Assembly (NCBI RefSeq): GCF_900188095.1 | Contig: NZ_FZOT01000002.1 | Location: 248,001 to 312,000 of the forward strand | Direction: 5' to 3' | DNA: 64,000 bases | DNA from: Noviherbaspirillum humi | GTDB taxonomy: Bacteria > Pseudomonadota > Gammaproteobacteria > Burkholderiales > Burkholderiaceae_D | Part shown: piece by piece, positions 18,519 through 26,751 of the stretch | Position numbering within the stretch: position 1 is the first letter of the stretch | How the letters are laid out: the number at the start of each line of letters is the position of its first letter | Program-made: the position numbers and the translations under genes | Notes under the pieces: generated by a model | The model's database searches: none | Seen by the model: the letters and a program-made list of their open reading frames with translations, nothing else | What the model was told of the DNA's origin: nothing

Positions 18519-19526
18519 ATGAAAAAATCGTTCCGACGGCTGCTGCTGATTTCCATTCCCGCCCTCGCCGGGATCATTGCCGCCCTTCCCGCCCGCGCGG
18601 ATGCGTATCCTTCCAAGCCCATCCGCTTCGTCGTGCCCTATCCGCCGGGCGGCCCGCTCGACGCGGTGGCGCGCATGCTGGCCGACAAGATGAAGGATGG
18701 CTTGGGCCAGGTCGTCGTCGTTGAAAACAAGCCGGGCGCGGGCGGCAACATCGGCGCCGATCTGGTGGCGAAGTCGGCGCCGGACGGCTATACCATCGTC
18801 ATGGGCGCGGTCGCCACCCACGCGATCAATCCCTGGCTGTATCCGAAGCTTCCCTACGATCCGGTCAAGGACTTCGCACCGGTGTCGCTGGTCGCCACCG
18901 TGCCCAACGTCCTGGTGCTGAACCCGGATACCGCAGCCCGGCTCGGCATCGGCTCGGTGAAGCAACTGGTGACCTATGCCCGCGCGCATCCCGGCCGCCT
19001 CAACTATGCATCCGGAGGCAATGGCAGCGCCGGCCACCTCGCCGGCGAACTGTTCAAGATGTCGGCCAAGGCGAGCATGCTGCATATCCCTTACAACGGC
19101 GCGGCCCCGGCCCAGCTCGGCCTGCTGGCCGGCCAGACCGACCTCATGTTCGACAACATGGCTTCGGCATCGCAGAACATCCGCGCCGGCAAATTGAAGG
19201 CACTGGCGGTGACGACGGCAAAGCGCTCCAGCCTGATGCCGGAACTGCCGACCATCGCCGAGGCGGCCGAGGACAAAGGGTTGGCGGGCTTCGACATCTC
19301 GACCTGGTTCGGCGTGCTGGCGCCAGCGAAGACGCCGGAAGCGATCGTCAATCGGCTCAATGCGGAAATCGTCCATGCGCTGCATGCGCCCGACGTGAAG
19401 GAACGAATGGCCCGCCTTGCTGCCGAACCGGCACCGACCACGCCCGGGCAGTTCGGTGCATTGATTCAGTCCGAACTCAAGAAGTACGCCGCCGTCGTCA
19501 AGGCTTCCGGCGCGAAGGTCGACTGA
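18519..19526 (+). CDS. Bug/TctC family tripartite tricarboxylate-type substrate-binding protein
   Basis: A 335-residue periplasmic binding protein with a Sec signal cleaved near residue 27 (ARA-DA). The mature start YPSKPIRFVVPYPPGGPLD and the later VVVENKPGAGGNIGADLVAKSAPDG-type block are the ligand-loop signatures of the Bug family. These proteins are hugely expanded in Burkholderiales. They bind carboxylates such as tricarboxylates, nicotinate or glutamate. No TctA/TctB membrane genes are nearby, so this is an orphan receptor that may serve a distant transporter or act in sensing. The ATG at 18519 begins the signal peptide. Confidence 0.93.
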   Translation: MKKSFRRLLLISIPALAGIIAALPARADAYPSKPIRFVVPYPPGGPLDAVARMLADKMKDGLGQVVVVENKPGAGGNIGADLVAKSAPDGYTIVMGAVATHAINPWLYPKLPYDPVKDFAPVSLVATVPNVLVLNPDTAARLGIGSVKQLVTYARAHPGRLNYASGGNGSAGHLAGELFKMSAKASMLHIPYNGAAPAQLGLLAGQTDLMFDNMASASQNIRAGKLKALAVTTAKRSSLMPELPTIAEAAEDKGLAGFDISTWFGVLAPAKTPEAIVNRLNAEIVHALHAPDVKERMARLAAEPAPTTPGQFGALIQSELKKYAAVVKASGAKVD

Positions 19527-19580
19527 AGCAACCGCATCGCGGCGGCGCATGCAGTCGCCGCGACTCAACCAGGCTGATGC

Positions 19581-19811
19581 ATGCAGCTCGTTGTCGAATC
19601 CCGTCCCGGATTGCATGGCGATCCGGATCCCGCCAGCTTCCAGCTGGGTGGAAGGCAGATCGACGTCGTTTCCATCATCGATCGCTGGCGTGCGCCGGAC
19701 CATGCCTACTTCAAGGTGCGGGGCAGCGACGATGCGCTCTACATTCTGCGACTCGATAGCGGCTCCGGCCTGTGGGAGCTCACCCTCTTCAAGGCGCCCG
19801 GCATGCCTTGA
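19581..19811 (+). CDS. Small conserved hypothetical protein
   Basis: A 76-residue soluble protein with a pattern typical of a small beta-barrel: FQLGGRQIDVVSIIDRW, then YFKVRGSDDALYILRLD and LWELTLF. I do not recognise a named domain, but similar short proteins are frequent in Oxalobacteraceae and their relatives. It lies 54 nt after the Bug gene on the same strand and could be co-transcribed with it. No membrane segment or signal. Confidence 0.6.
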   Translation: MQLVVESRPGLHGDPDPASFQLGGRQIDVVSIIDRWRAPDHAYFKVRGSDDALYILRLDSGSGLWELTLFKAPGMP

Positions 19812-19956
19812 GCTTGTCCTGCCCTGCTGCTTCCATCGATCTGCCTCAAGCCCTCACCCCGTTACGGGTTGACTGCAGTCAAGGAGGCGGTGAAAGCCCT
19901 CATTACCATCAAGCATGTTGGTTTTCCTGATGGACAATCGTTACATGGGGGATGAA

Positions 19957-20208
19957 ATGAGAGTCGCTACCGCACCTAAGGCCACCGAAGAAGGCGTGCT
20001 CTTCACCGTGGAAGTCGGCTTTCGCGAGCGCGAATGCCTGGTGTCCCGCAATGCTTTGACGCGTCTGCGGCGTACCGGCAGCAGCGAGGAGGACCTGCTC
20101 GATACCTACCGCGCCTTCGAAGACCGGATTCAATCGGTGGCGCGGCGCATGGTGGTGGCGGGCGCTTCCGGGTCGCCTCTCGTGCTGTTCGCCTCCAGCT
20201 TCAACTGA
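19957..20208 (+). CDS. DUF1488-like small protein
   Basis: An 83-residue protein whose core (GVLFTVEVGFRERECLVSRNAL, then FEDRIQSVARRMV) resembles the DUF1488 family, whose function is unknown. The ATG at 19957 has a GGGGGA ribosome binding site 7 nt upstream. In-frame ATGs at 19945 and 19915 are possible but lack one. The family match is by pattern only and is moderate. Confidence 0.6.
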   Translation: MRVATAPKATEEGVLFTVEVGFRERECLVSRNALTRLRRTGSSEEDLLDTYRAFEDRIQSVARRMVVAGASGSPLVLFASSFN

Positions 20209-20217
20209 CTGCATCGA

Positions 20218-20349
20218 TTACATCAATGCGTTGATTCTGCTGAACCGCGGCGCACGCCGCCGTTCAGGATCCCGCTCCGGCGGCTCGCCTTCCTGTCCGC
20301 TCTCTTGCCTGCACTCGCCGATCGCCTTGCCCGGCAAAGCGTTCGGCAT
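20218..20349 (-). CDS. Candidate 43-residue basic protein with very strong ribosome binding site
   Basis: Reading the minus strand, GAGGAGGGGAC precedes an ATG at 20349 that opens 43 codons to a TAA. The product starts MPNALPGKAIGECRQ and is hydrophilic, rich in Glu, Arg and Pro. The stop-to-stop distance from the DUF1488-like gene is 9 nt (convergent). An overlapping frame from the ATG at 20390, also with a ribosome binding site (AAGGAG), is an alternative. Coding status is uncertain. Confidence 0.35.
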   Translation of the reverse strand: MPNALPGKAIGECRQESGQEGEPPERDPERRRAPRFSRINALM

Positions 20350-20552
20350 GTCCCCTCCTCTTTGCCGGTTGCCGCGTTTTCACGCAGCATGATTTTCTCC
20401 TTGTCTCGCTGCTGCCTATTTTTTAATCAAATCAAATCCGCAGCATTCACCGCAAAAACGTGCGGGGTTCAATGAGAATTATCAAAAATCTATATATTGT
20501 CTTGGTCACAATACGACGAACGCAAATGGCTTCACACCACCGAGGAGCAGAC

Positions 20553-20855
20553 ATGGAAACTTCGAAATCGAACGAGCAGCTCCAGTATGATCCGAACCAC
20601 TTGCTGGAGTCCCTCATCCAGAAGCTCAATCTGAAGAACGATGCCGCGTTGTCGCGCGCGCTCGAAGTGGCGCCGCCCCTGATCAGCAAGATCCGTCATC
20701 GCCGCCTGCCGGTCGGCGCTTCGCTGCTGATCCGCATGCATGAAGTGTCCGATCTCAGCATCAAGGACCTGCGCGAACTGATGGGCGACCGCCGCAACAA
20801 ATTCCGCATCAGCGATAAGCAGTTCAAGCCCAAGGCAGCGCAAGCGCACGCCTGA
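20553..20855 (+). CDS. Small Cro/CI-like helix-turn-helix protein (paralogue 1)
   Basis: A 100-residue protein with a helix-turn-helix of the Cro/CI type: DAALSRALEVAPPLISKIRHRR at about 34-55 (helices 2-3), then a conserved block with LPVGASLLIRMHE and LRELMGDRRNKFR. A GAGGAG site 5 nt before the ATG at 20553 fixes the start. It is strongly similar to the protein at 24533-24808, so the pair are paralogues about 4 kb apart on the same strand. Probably a DNA-binding regulator; target unknown. Confidence 0.8.
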   Translation: METSKSNEQLQYDPNHLLESLIQKLNLKNDAALSRALEVAPPLISKIRHRRLPVGASLLIRMHEVSDLSIKDLRELMGDRRNKFRISDKQFKPKAAQAHA

Positions 20856-21135
20856 GGCGGCACGGGCCGGCCTATCCGCAGGCAGTATGCGCTGCCTGCC
20901 TCATGCGCTGCAGAATTGCGGCGTGGCGGCGTCTCCATTCAGGCAGGTGCCATGCCGGCCAAGCAGGGACTGGGAAGAACTGCAGCGGGCACATGCGAGC
21001 GCTTTCTCCGGCACCTGCTGGCAGCGCCGCAGCGGCCATTGCGCCTGGCCCGCCCTGTCCCATCACGCCAGGTCGATTGACATCGAGGATGCCCGCCGGC
21101 CTCCTCGATCACCGGCGTATCACCGATACCCAGCC

Positions 21136-21261
21136 ATGAAACCAGCCAATCAGCATCGCCCGCCTTCCGAACCGAGTCCGGACGACGATCCGATACCCGA
21201 TCAGGGACCGACGCCAGACAAGGAACCGGTGCCCAATCCGCATCCGGTTTCCTCACGCTAG
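21136..21261 (+). CDS. Candidate 41-residue proline/aspartate-rich peptide
   Basis: An ATG at 21136 opens 41 codons encoding a peptide dominated by Pro, Asp and Glu, with repeats of the type PDxxPxPDxxP. The stop TAG overlaps the stop of the convergent lipoprotein gene within a shared CTAG. Such small disordered Pro/Asp-rich proteins are seen in Burkholderiales genomes, but no clear ribosome binding site is present here. Confidence 0.35.
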   Translation: MKPANQHRPPSEPSPDDDPIPDQGPTPDKEPVPNPHPVSSR

Positions 21262-21656
21262 AAGCACTGCATTACACCGTTCAGCAAGTGGCAGCTGCGT
21301 CCGCCAGGACCGAGGAGCACATTGCCCGTACCGCCTTCGTAGCGCTGGCCCGATGTGCTCCAGCATCCCGAAGCGTCGCAGATGCCGGTGTTCACCGGCG
21401 CGGGCGGCGACGGCGCGGCAGGTACTGCGGGCAGGGAGGCCGGCGGCGCTGTCTGCTGACCGGGACCGGGGGGAAGAACCGGCTGCCCGTCGACGATCAG
21501 CCGAGATGCCGCGGGTGGCGCCGAAGGTAGTGCTGCCCCGCGATGCTGCGCAGGCGGAAAAGCGGACACCGGCAGCGGTTCGCCGCGCGGCTTGATGCTG
21601 GCGGAAGTGCAGGCGGATAGGAGAATCGCCAGCGCCGCAAGCGTGATTTTTCCCAT
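21258..21656 (-). CDS. Small lipoprotein, Pro-rich with C-terminal Cys domain
   Basis: A 132-residue protein with a lipoprotein signal (LAILLSAC, lipidation at Cys16). A Pro/Ala-rich linker (about 40-88) leads to a 40-residue C-terminal domain with four Cys (CDASGC, CHLL, QC), likely disulfide-bonded, with GQRYEGGTGNVLLGPGGRSC. It should be anchored to the inner or outer membrane facing the periplasm. No enzymatic motif. Start at ATG 21656; the ribosome binding site is poor. Confidence 0.7.
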   Translation of the reverse strand: MGKITLAALAILLSACTSASIKPRGEPLPVSAFPPAQHRGAALPSAPPAASRLIVDGQPVLPPGPGQQTAPPASLPAVPAAPSPPAPVNTGICDASGCWSTSGQRYEGGTGNVLLGPGGRSCHLLNGVMQCF

Positions 21657-22018
21657 ACCGCGCCTTCATGCCTGGCGTTCGCAGGCCAGCCGCAATCAAC
21701 TCGGCTGGAAGCCTGCTACAAGCCCTTGGCGAGGTAAAGGGCGGGAAAAGCGGCGATCGTCCAGAACTCCATGACGGCGTCGATGAAAGCCTGATTGAGT
21801 TCAAGTGCCTGTTGATAGCTGTCCATGCCGACCACCCTGTATGCTGAAGGAAGATGCAGAATATCAATCCGGGAGTTGGCGAAGTTGAGCTGCGTCAATT
21901 CCCCGCGGGTCTTCGGTTTTCTTCAAAACCTTCCCTCAATCCCGTCATTTCCCGACTTCGGATTCAAACAGGAAATAGGTCATATGGCATCCAAGGCATA
22001 GGCTTAATATAGTGAAAG

Positions 22019-22083
22019 CGCAGTAAATCTCTTCCTCCTTGGATGGCTTAACCCGCAAACGCAAGTTTGCGGGCTTTTTTTTG
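22019..22083 (+). ncRNA. Candidate small RNA with anti-Shine-Dalgarno motif
   Basis: A TAATAT -10-like element (22013-22018) is followed by about 30 nt with no good reading frame and then a strong intrinsic terminator. Before the terminator hairpin lies CTTCCTCCTT (22031-22040), which is complementary to ribosome binding sites. Together these suggest a short trans-acting RNA of roughly 60 nt. The -35 region is weak, so the start is approximate. Confidence 0.35.
22052..22083 (+). terminator. Rho-independent terminator
   Basis: Stem CCCGCAAAC / GTTTGCGGG (9 bp), loop GCAA, then C and a run of nine T. It is plus-oriented, yet no plus-strand protein gene lies upstream for about 800 bp. This is one reason to suspect a small RNA here. 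Confidence 0.85.
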
Positions 22084-22118
22084 CGCCCCCGATTTCCGAA
22101 TCAGAATAAGCCCAGGGC

Positions 22119-22988
22119 TCAGGGCAGTACTCTTCCGCCTACCTGCAGCGACTTGATGTTCCAGGTGCGCAGCGCCTGGATGCTGTTGCCGGCCGCGTCC
22201 TCGGCATGCCGCACATATTTCACCGGCCCGAGGTCAGGGGCGAAATAAGCTTCTTCCGAATTCACCACGCCCCGCTTTTCCCCCGTGCCGGAAACGATGA
22301 GGTAGAAGCGATAGGTATTCGAGAAATGCGCCACGCTGGCGGTACCCCACGGCAGCGCCAGGTTTTCAAAGCCGCGGAAGACCTGCGCATATTCGATGCG
22401 AAAACTCTCGCTGCGTCCGTCTCCATCCACATCCTGGTCCCAGGTCCCCTGCCGGATTACCGTACGGGTTTCATCGACGGCGTAAGCGGGGAATGCATAT
22501 TCCCGAATCAGCCCGATCTGCTGAGCCGCCGCTGGCGGAATGGAGGCATCGCTGGTGTAGTCGATATAGAGTCCATCTGCCTTGCGCACGAAGACGCTGC
22601 TGTCTCCCGGATTCTGGTTATCGATTTCGAGAAGTGCGCCTTGCTCGCCCTCTGCCGTCGTGGCAAGGGAAGTCACCAGCCGGTTTCCGCTGCCAATGAC
22701 GCCGCCGCCTGCGTCGGCCTGATCATAGAGCCAGCTGTCGCCGTAGGCGGCGGGCATCAAGTTTATCCCCGACAGGTTGATGGTGGCGCCCGCCGGCGGG
22801 GTTTCGCTGGCGATGGGCGCGGCGGAGAAAGCGGGGGTGTCGGTCCCGGTGCTTACCCGTGGGGCGCCGGCATTGACGCTCGATGGATTCTGGTTTGCCG
22901 ATGAGCCGCCTCCGCCACACGCGGCAAGTATCAGTACGCAGCTTGCGCCAGCCAGGATTTTATTGAGAGCGAATATCTTGGTTTTCAT
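22119..22988 (-). CDS. Lipoprotein of unknown function
   Basis: A 289-residue lipoprotein with signal VLILAACGGGG (lipidated Cys24) and a Ser/Gly/Pro-rich linker to about residue 65. The mature domain begins with LMPAAYGDSWLYDQ, a start seen in uncharacterised secreted proteins. It contains an Asp-rich stretch DQDVDGDGRSESF resembling a calcium-binding loop, and is probably beta-rich. The ATG at 22988 gives the signal peptide; longer in-frame starts place 70 odd residues before it and are rejected. Confidence 0.78.
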   Translation of the reverse strand: MKTKIFALNKILAGASCVLILAACGGGGSSANQNPSSVNAGAPRVSTGTDTPAFSAAPIASETPPAGATINLSGINLMPAAYGDSWLYDQADAGGGVIGSGNRLVTSLATTAEGEQGALLEIDNQNPGDSSVFVRKADGLYIDYTSDASIPPAAAQQIGLIREYAFPAYAVDETRTVIRQGTWDQDVDGDGRSESFRIEYAQVFRGFENLALPWGTASVAHFSNTYRFYLIVSGTGEKRGVVNSEEAYFAPDLGPVKYVRHAEDAAGNSIQALRTWNIKSLQVGGRVLP

Positions 22989-23524
22989 CTGAAGAAGGTA
23001 AGAGGTCGCAAGCCTTTGCGTGACGATGGCTTTAACACGTTCATATTTCGGATACCGGCTGACATAGACCGCAAGAAATTTCTTCAGTTCAATGAATTTA
23101 TATTCTGCGCTCGCCTGTACTGGTTCAAGCAAGGAAGTTGGTTGGCTTCCCGCGATGGCAAACGGGAAAAGCCGACTCGTTTTTGTAATGGCCGGCAAGG
23201 CATCGAGTGAACAATCCAGCCTGCATTAAAGATTTATCGCAGCCATGCCCGTGATGTATTGGGTTGACGCGCCTGCGCAGTGACGAATGGCGGAATTCGC
23301 TGTCCAATTCCGGAAGAGCCCTGCCCAGAAACGAGTGAAAGGTTTTGACGAAGCGGCGATGCAGGGCGCATGGCAGGAACGGGTTTCATTTATGTCTTCG
23401 CCGGTGACTAAGGCCGAGACGGGAAAGCGCAAGTCGATTTCTATCTTCCAGGAAAAAATCCTATGTCTCTGGAGAACTATTTCGGCTTTCGCTTGCCTAT
23501 CCATCTTTGCCAAGAGGAAATTCT
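22989..23524. other. Intergenic region without a supported gene
   Basis: About 540 nt, more AT-rich than its neighbours, between the divergent lipoprotein gene and the small gene at 23525. Short open frames on both strands have no ribosome binding site and odd composition. It probably holds promoters for both flanking genes. Nothing else recognised. Confidence 0.5.
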
Positions 23525-23779
23525 ATGACTGACCGGGAAATGCATGATCTGATCATCAAGTGCAAACTCAAGGGGAATGCATCTTGGGAAGTGCTTTTGT
23601 CCCAGTTTTCGAGGCAGCTGGTCGCCATCTCCGATCGGCTCAGCGAAGATGAGCTCTACTCGTTGATGGATATCGCCATGACCTGCTACCAAAAGGGCTA
23701 TCAAGAACTATGGGCAAATGACGAAGCAATGGAAGCGATCAACCGCGCCCGCTTGTCATCCCGCCAGTCCTCGCAGTAG
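23525..23779 (+). CDS. Small hypothetical helical protein
   Basis: An 84-residue, soluble, mostly helical protein (MTDREMHDLIIKCKLKG at the start) with a strong AAGAGGAAA ribosome binding site 6 nt before the ATG at 23525. No membrane segment and no known motif. The central stretch LVAISDRLSEDELYSLMDIAM suggests a helix-loop-helix. Single gene; function unknown. Confidence 0.6.
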   Translation: MTDREMHDLIIKCKLKGNASWEVLLSQFSRQLVAISDRLSEDELYSLMDIAMTCYQKGYQELWANDEAMEAINRARLSSRQSSQ

Positions 23780-23973
23780 GCCGGTTTTCTTGATGAGGCG
23801 GCACCATGCCTGGAGGAATCGATTTGCACGGCTTCTTGATTACTCACAGAAACCGGCTGCGTAATGTCTTTACAATCAGGTCCTGTTAATGAAGAAAATA
23901 GCGCCCTCGCCGGTTTCGCCGCCATAGGGATACCCATAGGCGAGGGCTTCGGCAATTTTCGTGGATAGTCTCA

Positions 23974-24405
23974 ATGGCCCAAGTGCATACGCATTACGAC
24001 AATCTCAAGGTGGCGCGCGACGCCCCACCGGAAGTCATTCGCGCGGCTTACAAGACCCTATCCCAGAAGTATCACCCGGACCGCAATCCCGGCAACGCGG
24101 AAGCGATACGCATCATCCAGATCATCAACAGCGCTTACGAGGTATTGTCCGATCCGGTGAAGCGCCAGGAGCACGATGCGTGGATCGCCCGCACGGAAGC
24201 TGGCACCGGCGCTTTCTCGCAGCGCGGAAGCGGCAAGCCCTTCTTCCATGGGTCGAGCGGCATGGGCGCTGAACAGCGGACGCAGGGCCGCCATGCGGTG
24301 CGCAAGCGCGTGCGCCGCAAATCCGGGGGAAGTTCAGGCTCGGCGATGGAAAAGCTGAGAATGATGCTCGGCCGATTTTCCCGAATGCTGTTTCCCCGCA
24401 TGTAG
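23974..24405 (+). CDS. J-domain (DnaJ-like) protein
   Basis: A 143-residue protein. Residues 7-70 form a J-domain with the HPD motif (KYHPDRNPGN) that stimulates Hsp70 ATPase. The rest is a basic tail rich in Arg, Gly and Ser without a zinc finger or substrate-binding C-terminal domain. It is therefore a type III-like co-chaperone that recruits DnaK to a specific site. A large inverted repeat lies immediately upstream. Confidence 0.88.
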   Translation: MAQVHTHYDNLKVARDAPPEVIRAAYKTLSQKYHPDRNPGNAEAIRIIQIINSAYEVLSDPVKRQEHDAWIARTEAGTGAFSQRGSGKPFFHGSSGMGAEQRTQGRHAVRKRVRRKSGGSSGSAMEKLRMMLGRFSRMLFPRM

Positions 24406-24532
24406 GGGAATGGCCTGAACGGCCGCTCCCCACGCGTTCTCCGCGCTCGGTCGAGCCGTTCAGCTGCACCAATCTAGGGAACCTGGTCCTTGTCAAGGTG
24501 TCAATACACCGTAACGATTGATGAGGTCCTGT

Positions 24533-24808
24533 ATGGAGCAGCTAGAACAAGTCACATCCACCTACAATCCGAATCGATTGCTGGACGCGCTCATTGAGCG
24601 CCTCAAGGTCGGCAGCGATACCGGGCTTTCCAAGAAACTCAAGGTTGCCAAGAATGTCATCAACAGCATGCGCCTTGGCACCATGCCGGTTGGCGCATCC
24701 ATGCTGATGTGGATGCATGAAGCCACCGGCATCAGCATGGCCGAATTGCGCGCCCTGCTCGGCGACCGGCGAATGAAGTTCCGCGTCGGACGCATCATCG
24801 CGAAATAG
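24533..24808 (+). CDS. Small Cro/CI-like helix-turn-helix protein (paralogue 2)
   Basis: A 91-residue protein similar along its length to the one at 20553-20855. Shared features are YNPNRLLDALIERLKV, the helix-turn-helix GLSKKLKVAKNVINSMRLG, then MPVGASMLMWMHE and RALLGDRRMKFR. A GAGGT site 5 nt before the ATG at 24533 supports the start. It is followed by a strong terminator. Likely a DNA-binding protein; target unknown. Confidence 0.8.
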   Translation: MEQLEQVTSTYNPNRLLDALIERLKVGSDTGLSKKLKVAKNVINSMRLGTMPVGASMLMWMHEATGISMAELRALLGDRRMKFRVGRIIAK

Positions 24809-24840
24809 CTTCAGGCCTTTAGGCCGCAGCGGCCAAAACG

Positions 24841-24874
24841 AAATCCCCGCCAGCGCGAGCCGCGGGGATTTTTC
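24841..24874 (+). terminator. Rho-independent terminator after the HTH gene
   Basis: Stem AAATCCCCGC / GCGGGGATTT with an 11-nt loop and trailing T residues, 32 nt after the stop of the gene ending at 24808. Confidence 0.8.
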
Positions 24875-24953
24875 TTTGCCTTCCCGGTTTTCCTTGCCCG
24901 AAGGGCGCAGGCGAAGGGAAAACGGCCTCGCGGCCATCCGACTTCAGGCTGCG

Positions 24954-25157
24954 TCATGCATTCGGTCGCGTGCGCACCTGACGCAGCAATTCCTCAGTGA
25001 TTTCCACAATCGTCTTGTTGCCCCATCCGGAAGCGACGAGGGCATCCAGCTCCCCATAGCGCCGCGCCTGGTCTGGATGCGTACCCGAAGCCACTCTTTT
25101 CATGAATTGGGAAAAGACGGCGGCGTGGTCAGATTCATCAGGTTTGTTCTGGCTCAT
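24954..25157 (-). CDS. Small conserved hypothetical protein
   Basis: A 67-residue soluble protein with a very strong GGGGGGA ribosome binding site 3-4 nt before the ATG at 25157. It is acidic at the start, then helical with KTIVEITEELLRQVR near the end. No motif recognised. It converges with the HTH gene and its terminator. Confidence 0.6.
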   Translation of the reverse strand: MSQNKPDESDHAAVFSQFMKRVASGTHPDQARRYGELDALVASGWGNKTIVEITEELLRQVRTRPNA

Positions 25158-25394
25158 ATTCCCCCCAAAGGGAGCTTAGTTTTCGACATTCAACTTTAGT
25201 TCTCTCACGGAAAGCAAAAAACCTGTCGAACCATTTAGACAAACTACATCACCACAATGTGCCTGATAAATCGATTCTTCTTATGGATGCGATGGAAGGC
25301 GATGACCGGCAAGCCCAACCATGGCGCCCGTCAACGGGACGGCGCAGGGAAAATGGTAAAACGACATCATGATGCGTACGCCGCGGGAGCCCAC

Positions 25395-25901
25395 ATGAAA
25401 CACCTGATCCGGATGTTTTCCGGCTTGTACGGATTGGCGGCCGTTTTCTTCGTCGCCGTTGCCCTGCTGCTGGTCGCGATCGCCGTGATGACAGCATGGT
25501 CGGCGCTAAGCGACGGGCTCACGCCCAATGCGGCGCAGGACATCATCGAAGCCATCGGCCTGATGGCGATCGCGGTCATGGCGCTGCAGATCGCCCAGAC
25601 CATTGTTGAGGAGGAAGTGGTGCGCGATGCCCATATCAGCGCGCCGACGCGGGTACGCCGCTATCTGTCGCGCTTCATGGTGGTCGTCGTGGTGGCCATT
25701 GCCATCGAGGGACTGGTGGCGACCGTCAAGGCGCTGCACGAGAACATCGCCCATCTTCCGCATGCGGCATCGACGCTGATCGGCGCCGCGGTGCTGCTGG
25801 CTTGCTGGGGCTGGTTCATCCAGCTCAACCGCGCGGCGGAAGAACTGGAGCCGGAAGCGATGCAGCAAGCCAAGAGCGAGGACCGGAAGCTGGAAGGCTG
25901 A
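25395..25901 (+). CDS. Multi-pass inner-membrane protein, unknown function
   Basis: A 168-residue protein with about four hydrophobic segments (residues 8-33, 48-67, 90-110, 123-145) and a charged C-terminal tail. A conserved-looking EEEVVRDAHISAPTRVRRYLSRF loop lies between the second and third helices on the predicted cytoplasmic side. The ATG at 25395 starts directly before the first membrane segment. Upstream in-frame sequence looks non-coding. Family not recognised. Confidence 0.78.
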   Translation: MKHLIRMFSGLYGLAAVFFVAVALLLVAIAVMTAWSALSDGLTPNAAQDIIEAIGLMAIAVMALQIAQTIVEEEVVRDAHISAPTRVRRYLSRFMVVVVVAIAIEGLVATVKALHENIAHLPHAASTLIGAAVLLACWGWFIQLNRAAEELEPEAMQQAKSEDRKLEG

Positions 25902-25919
25902 CCCCCTGGACCGCGCCGC

Positions 25920-26264
25920 TCACCAGCCGAAGCCGAAGCCGAATCGTGCGCCGTGGCGGCTGCCGTAGCCGAAGTTGAAGTACATCGGCGGCCCGACATA
26001 GACCGGCGCGGGCACCGTATAGACCGGTGCCGGCATGACGTAGACCGGAGCGGGAACGGGCGCTGCCGTTCCTGTGGATGGCGGCGTGGCTTGCGCGGCG
26101 CCTGCCGCTGTGCCGGATGGCGGAATGGACGGCGTCTGCAGCGCCGGATAATAAGTGGGATAGCTCATCGGCACCGCCTGATAGGCGGTATAGCCGTCCA
26201 CCGGCACCGCCACGCAGCCGCACAATGCCCCCGGGATTGCCAGGGTAAGCCAGAATCGCGTCAT
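25920..26264 (-). CDS. Small Pro/Tyr/Val-rich lipoprotein
   Basis: A 114-residue protein with a lipoprotein signal (GALCGC, lipidation at Cys17). The C-terminal half is built from short PAPVY(V/T) repeats followed by a Gly/Phe/Arg-rich end (FNFGYGSRHGARFGFGFGW). Such low-complexity surface lipoproteins are common in this group. Function unknown. It converges with the membrane protein gene (18-nt gap). Confidence 0.65.
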   Translation of the reverse strand: MTRFWLTLAIPGALCGCVAVPVDGYTAYQAVPMSYPTYYPALQTPSIPPSGTAAGAAQATPPSTGTAAPVPAPVYVMPAPVYTVPAPVYVGPPMYFNFGYGSRHGARFGFGFGW

Positions 26265-26432
26265 CGCATCCTCATCGCCAGCCAATCCGGCGCATGCCGT
26301 TTCAATCCAGTCTACGCCACCGCTGGACAAATGCCACCCTGCCGCACAACGTGCTTCAGAGACCCGCATTGAATCAATTGCATGATTTGCCCTCCAATGC
26401 ACATGAACCATCATTTCATCACGAGGAGCATC

Positions 26433-26732
26433 ATGAAAAAATTCGCTTTCACCGCCTCCCTGCTGCTGTCCCTGTTCGCCATGACTGGCACGGCGGAAGG
26501 CAAGGGATGCCTCAAGGGTGCTGCGGTCGGCGGCGTGGCCGGCCATGTGGCCGGCAATCATGGCGTGCTGGGTGCGGCGGCCGGCTGCGCGGTGGGACGT
26601 CACCGCGCCAACAAGAAGGAAAAGGCTGAAAACACGGCGGCGCAGAACAATGCGAACGCCTCCAGCGGTACGAGCGGCACCAGCGGCACGGCTGCTAACG
26701 GCAACTCGGGCAATACCGCTCCGGCACGCTGA
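26433..26732 (+). CDS. Small exported glycine-rich protein
   Basis: A 99-residue protein with a signal peptide ending GTA-EG near residue 21 and a short glycine-zipper-like segment (GAAVGGVAGHVAGNHGVLGAAAGCAVG). The tail is disordered, with Thr-Ser-Gly repeats. A CGAGGAG ribosome binding site precedes the ATG at 26433. It resembles the glycine-zipper envelope proteins but has only one clear Gly-rich unit. Confidence 0.65.
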   Translation: MKKFAFTASLLLSLFAMTGTAEGKGCLKGAAVGGVAGHVAGNHGVLGAAAGCAVGRHRANKKEKAENTAAQNNANASSGTSGTSGTAANGNSGNTAPAR

Positions 26733-26751
26733 CCGACCTATCCGGTCTGCC

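Noticed and set aside
21716-21898. 60-codon minus-strand frame
   Set aside because: No ribosome binding site or motif; the last 36 codons could be a peptide, but support is too weak.
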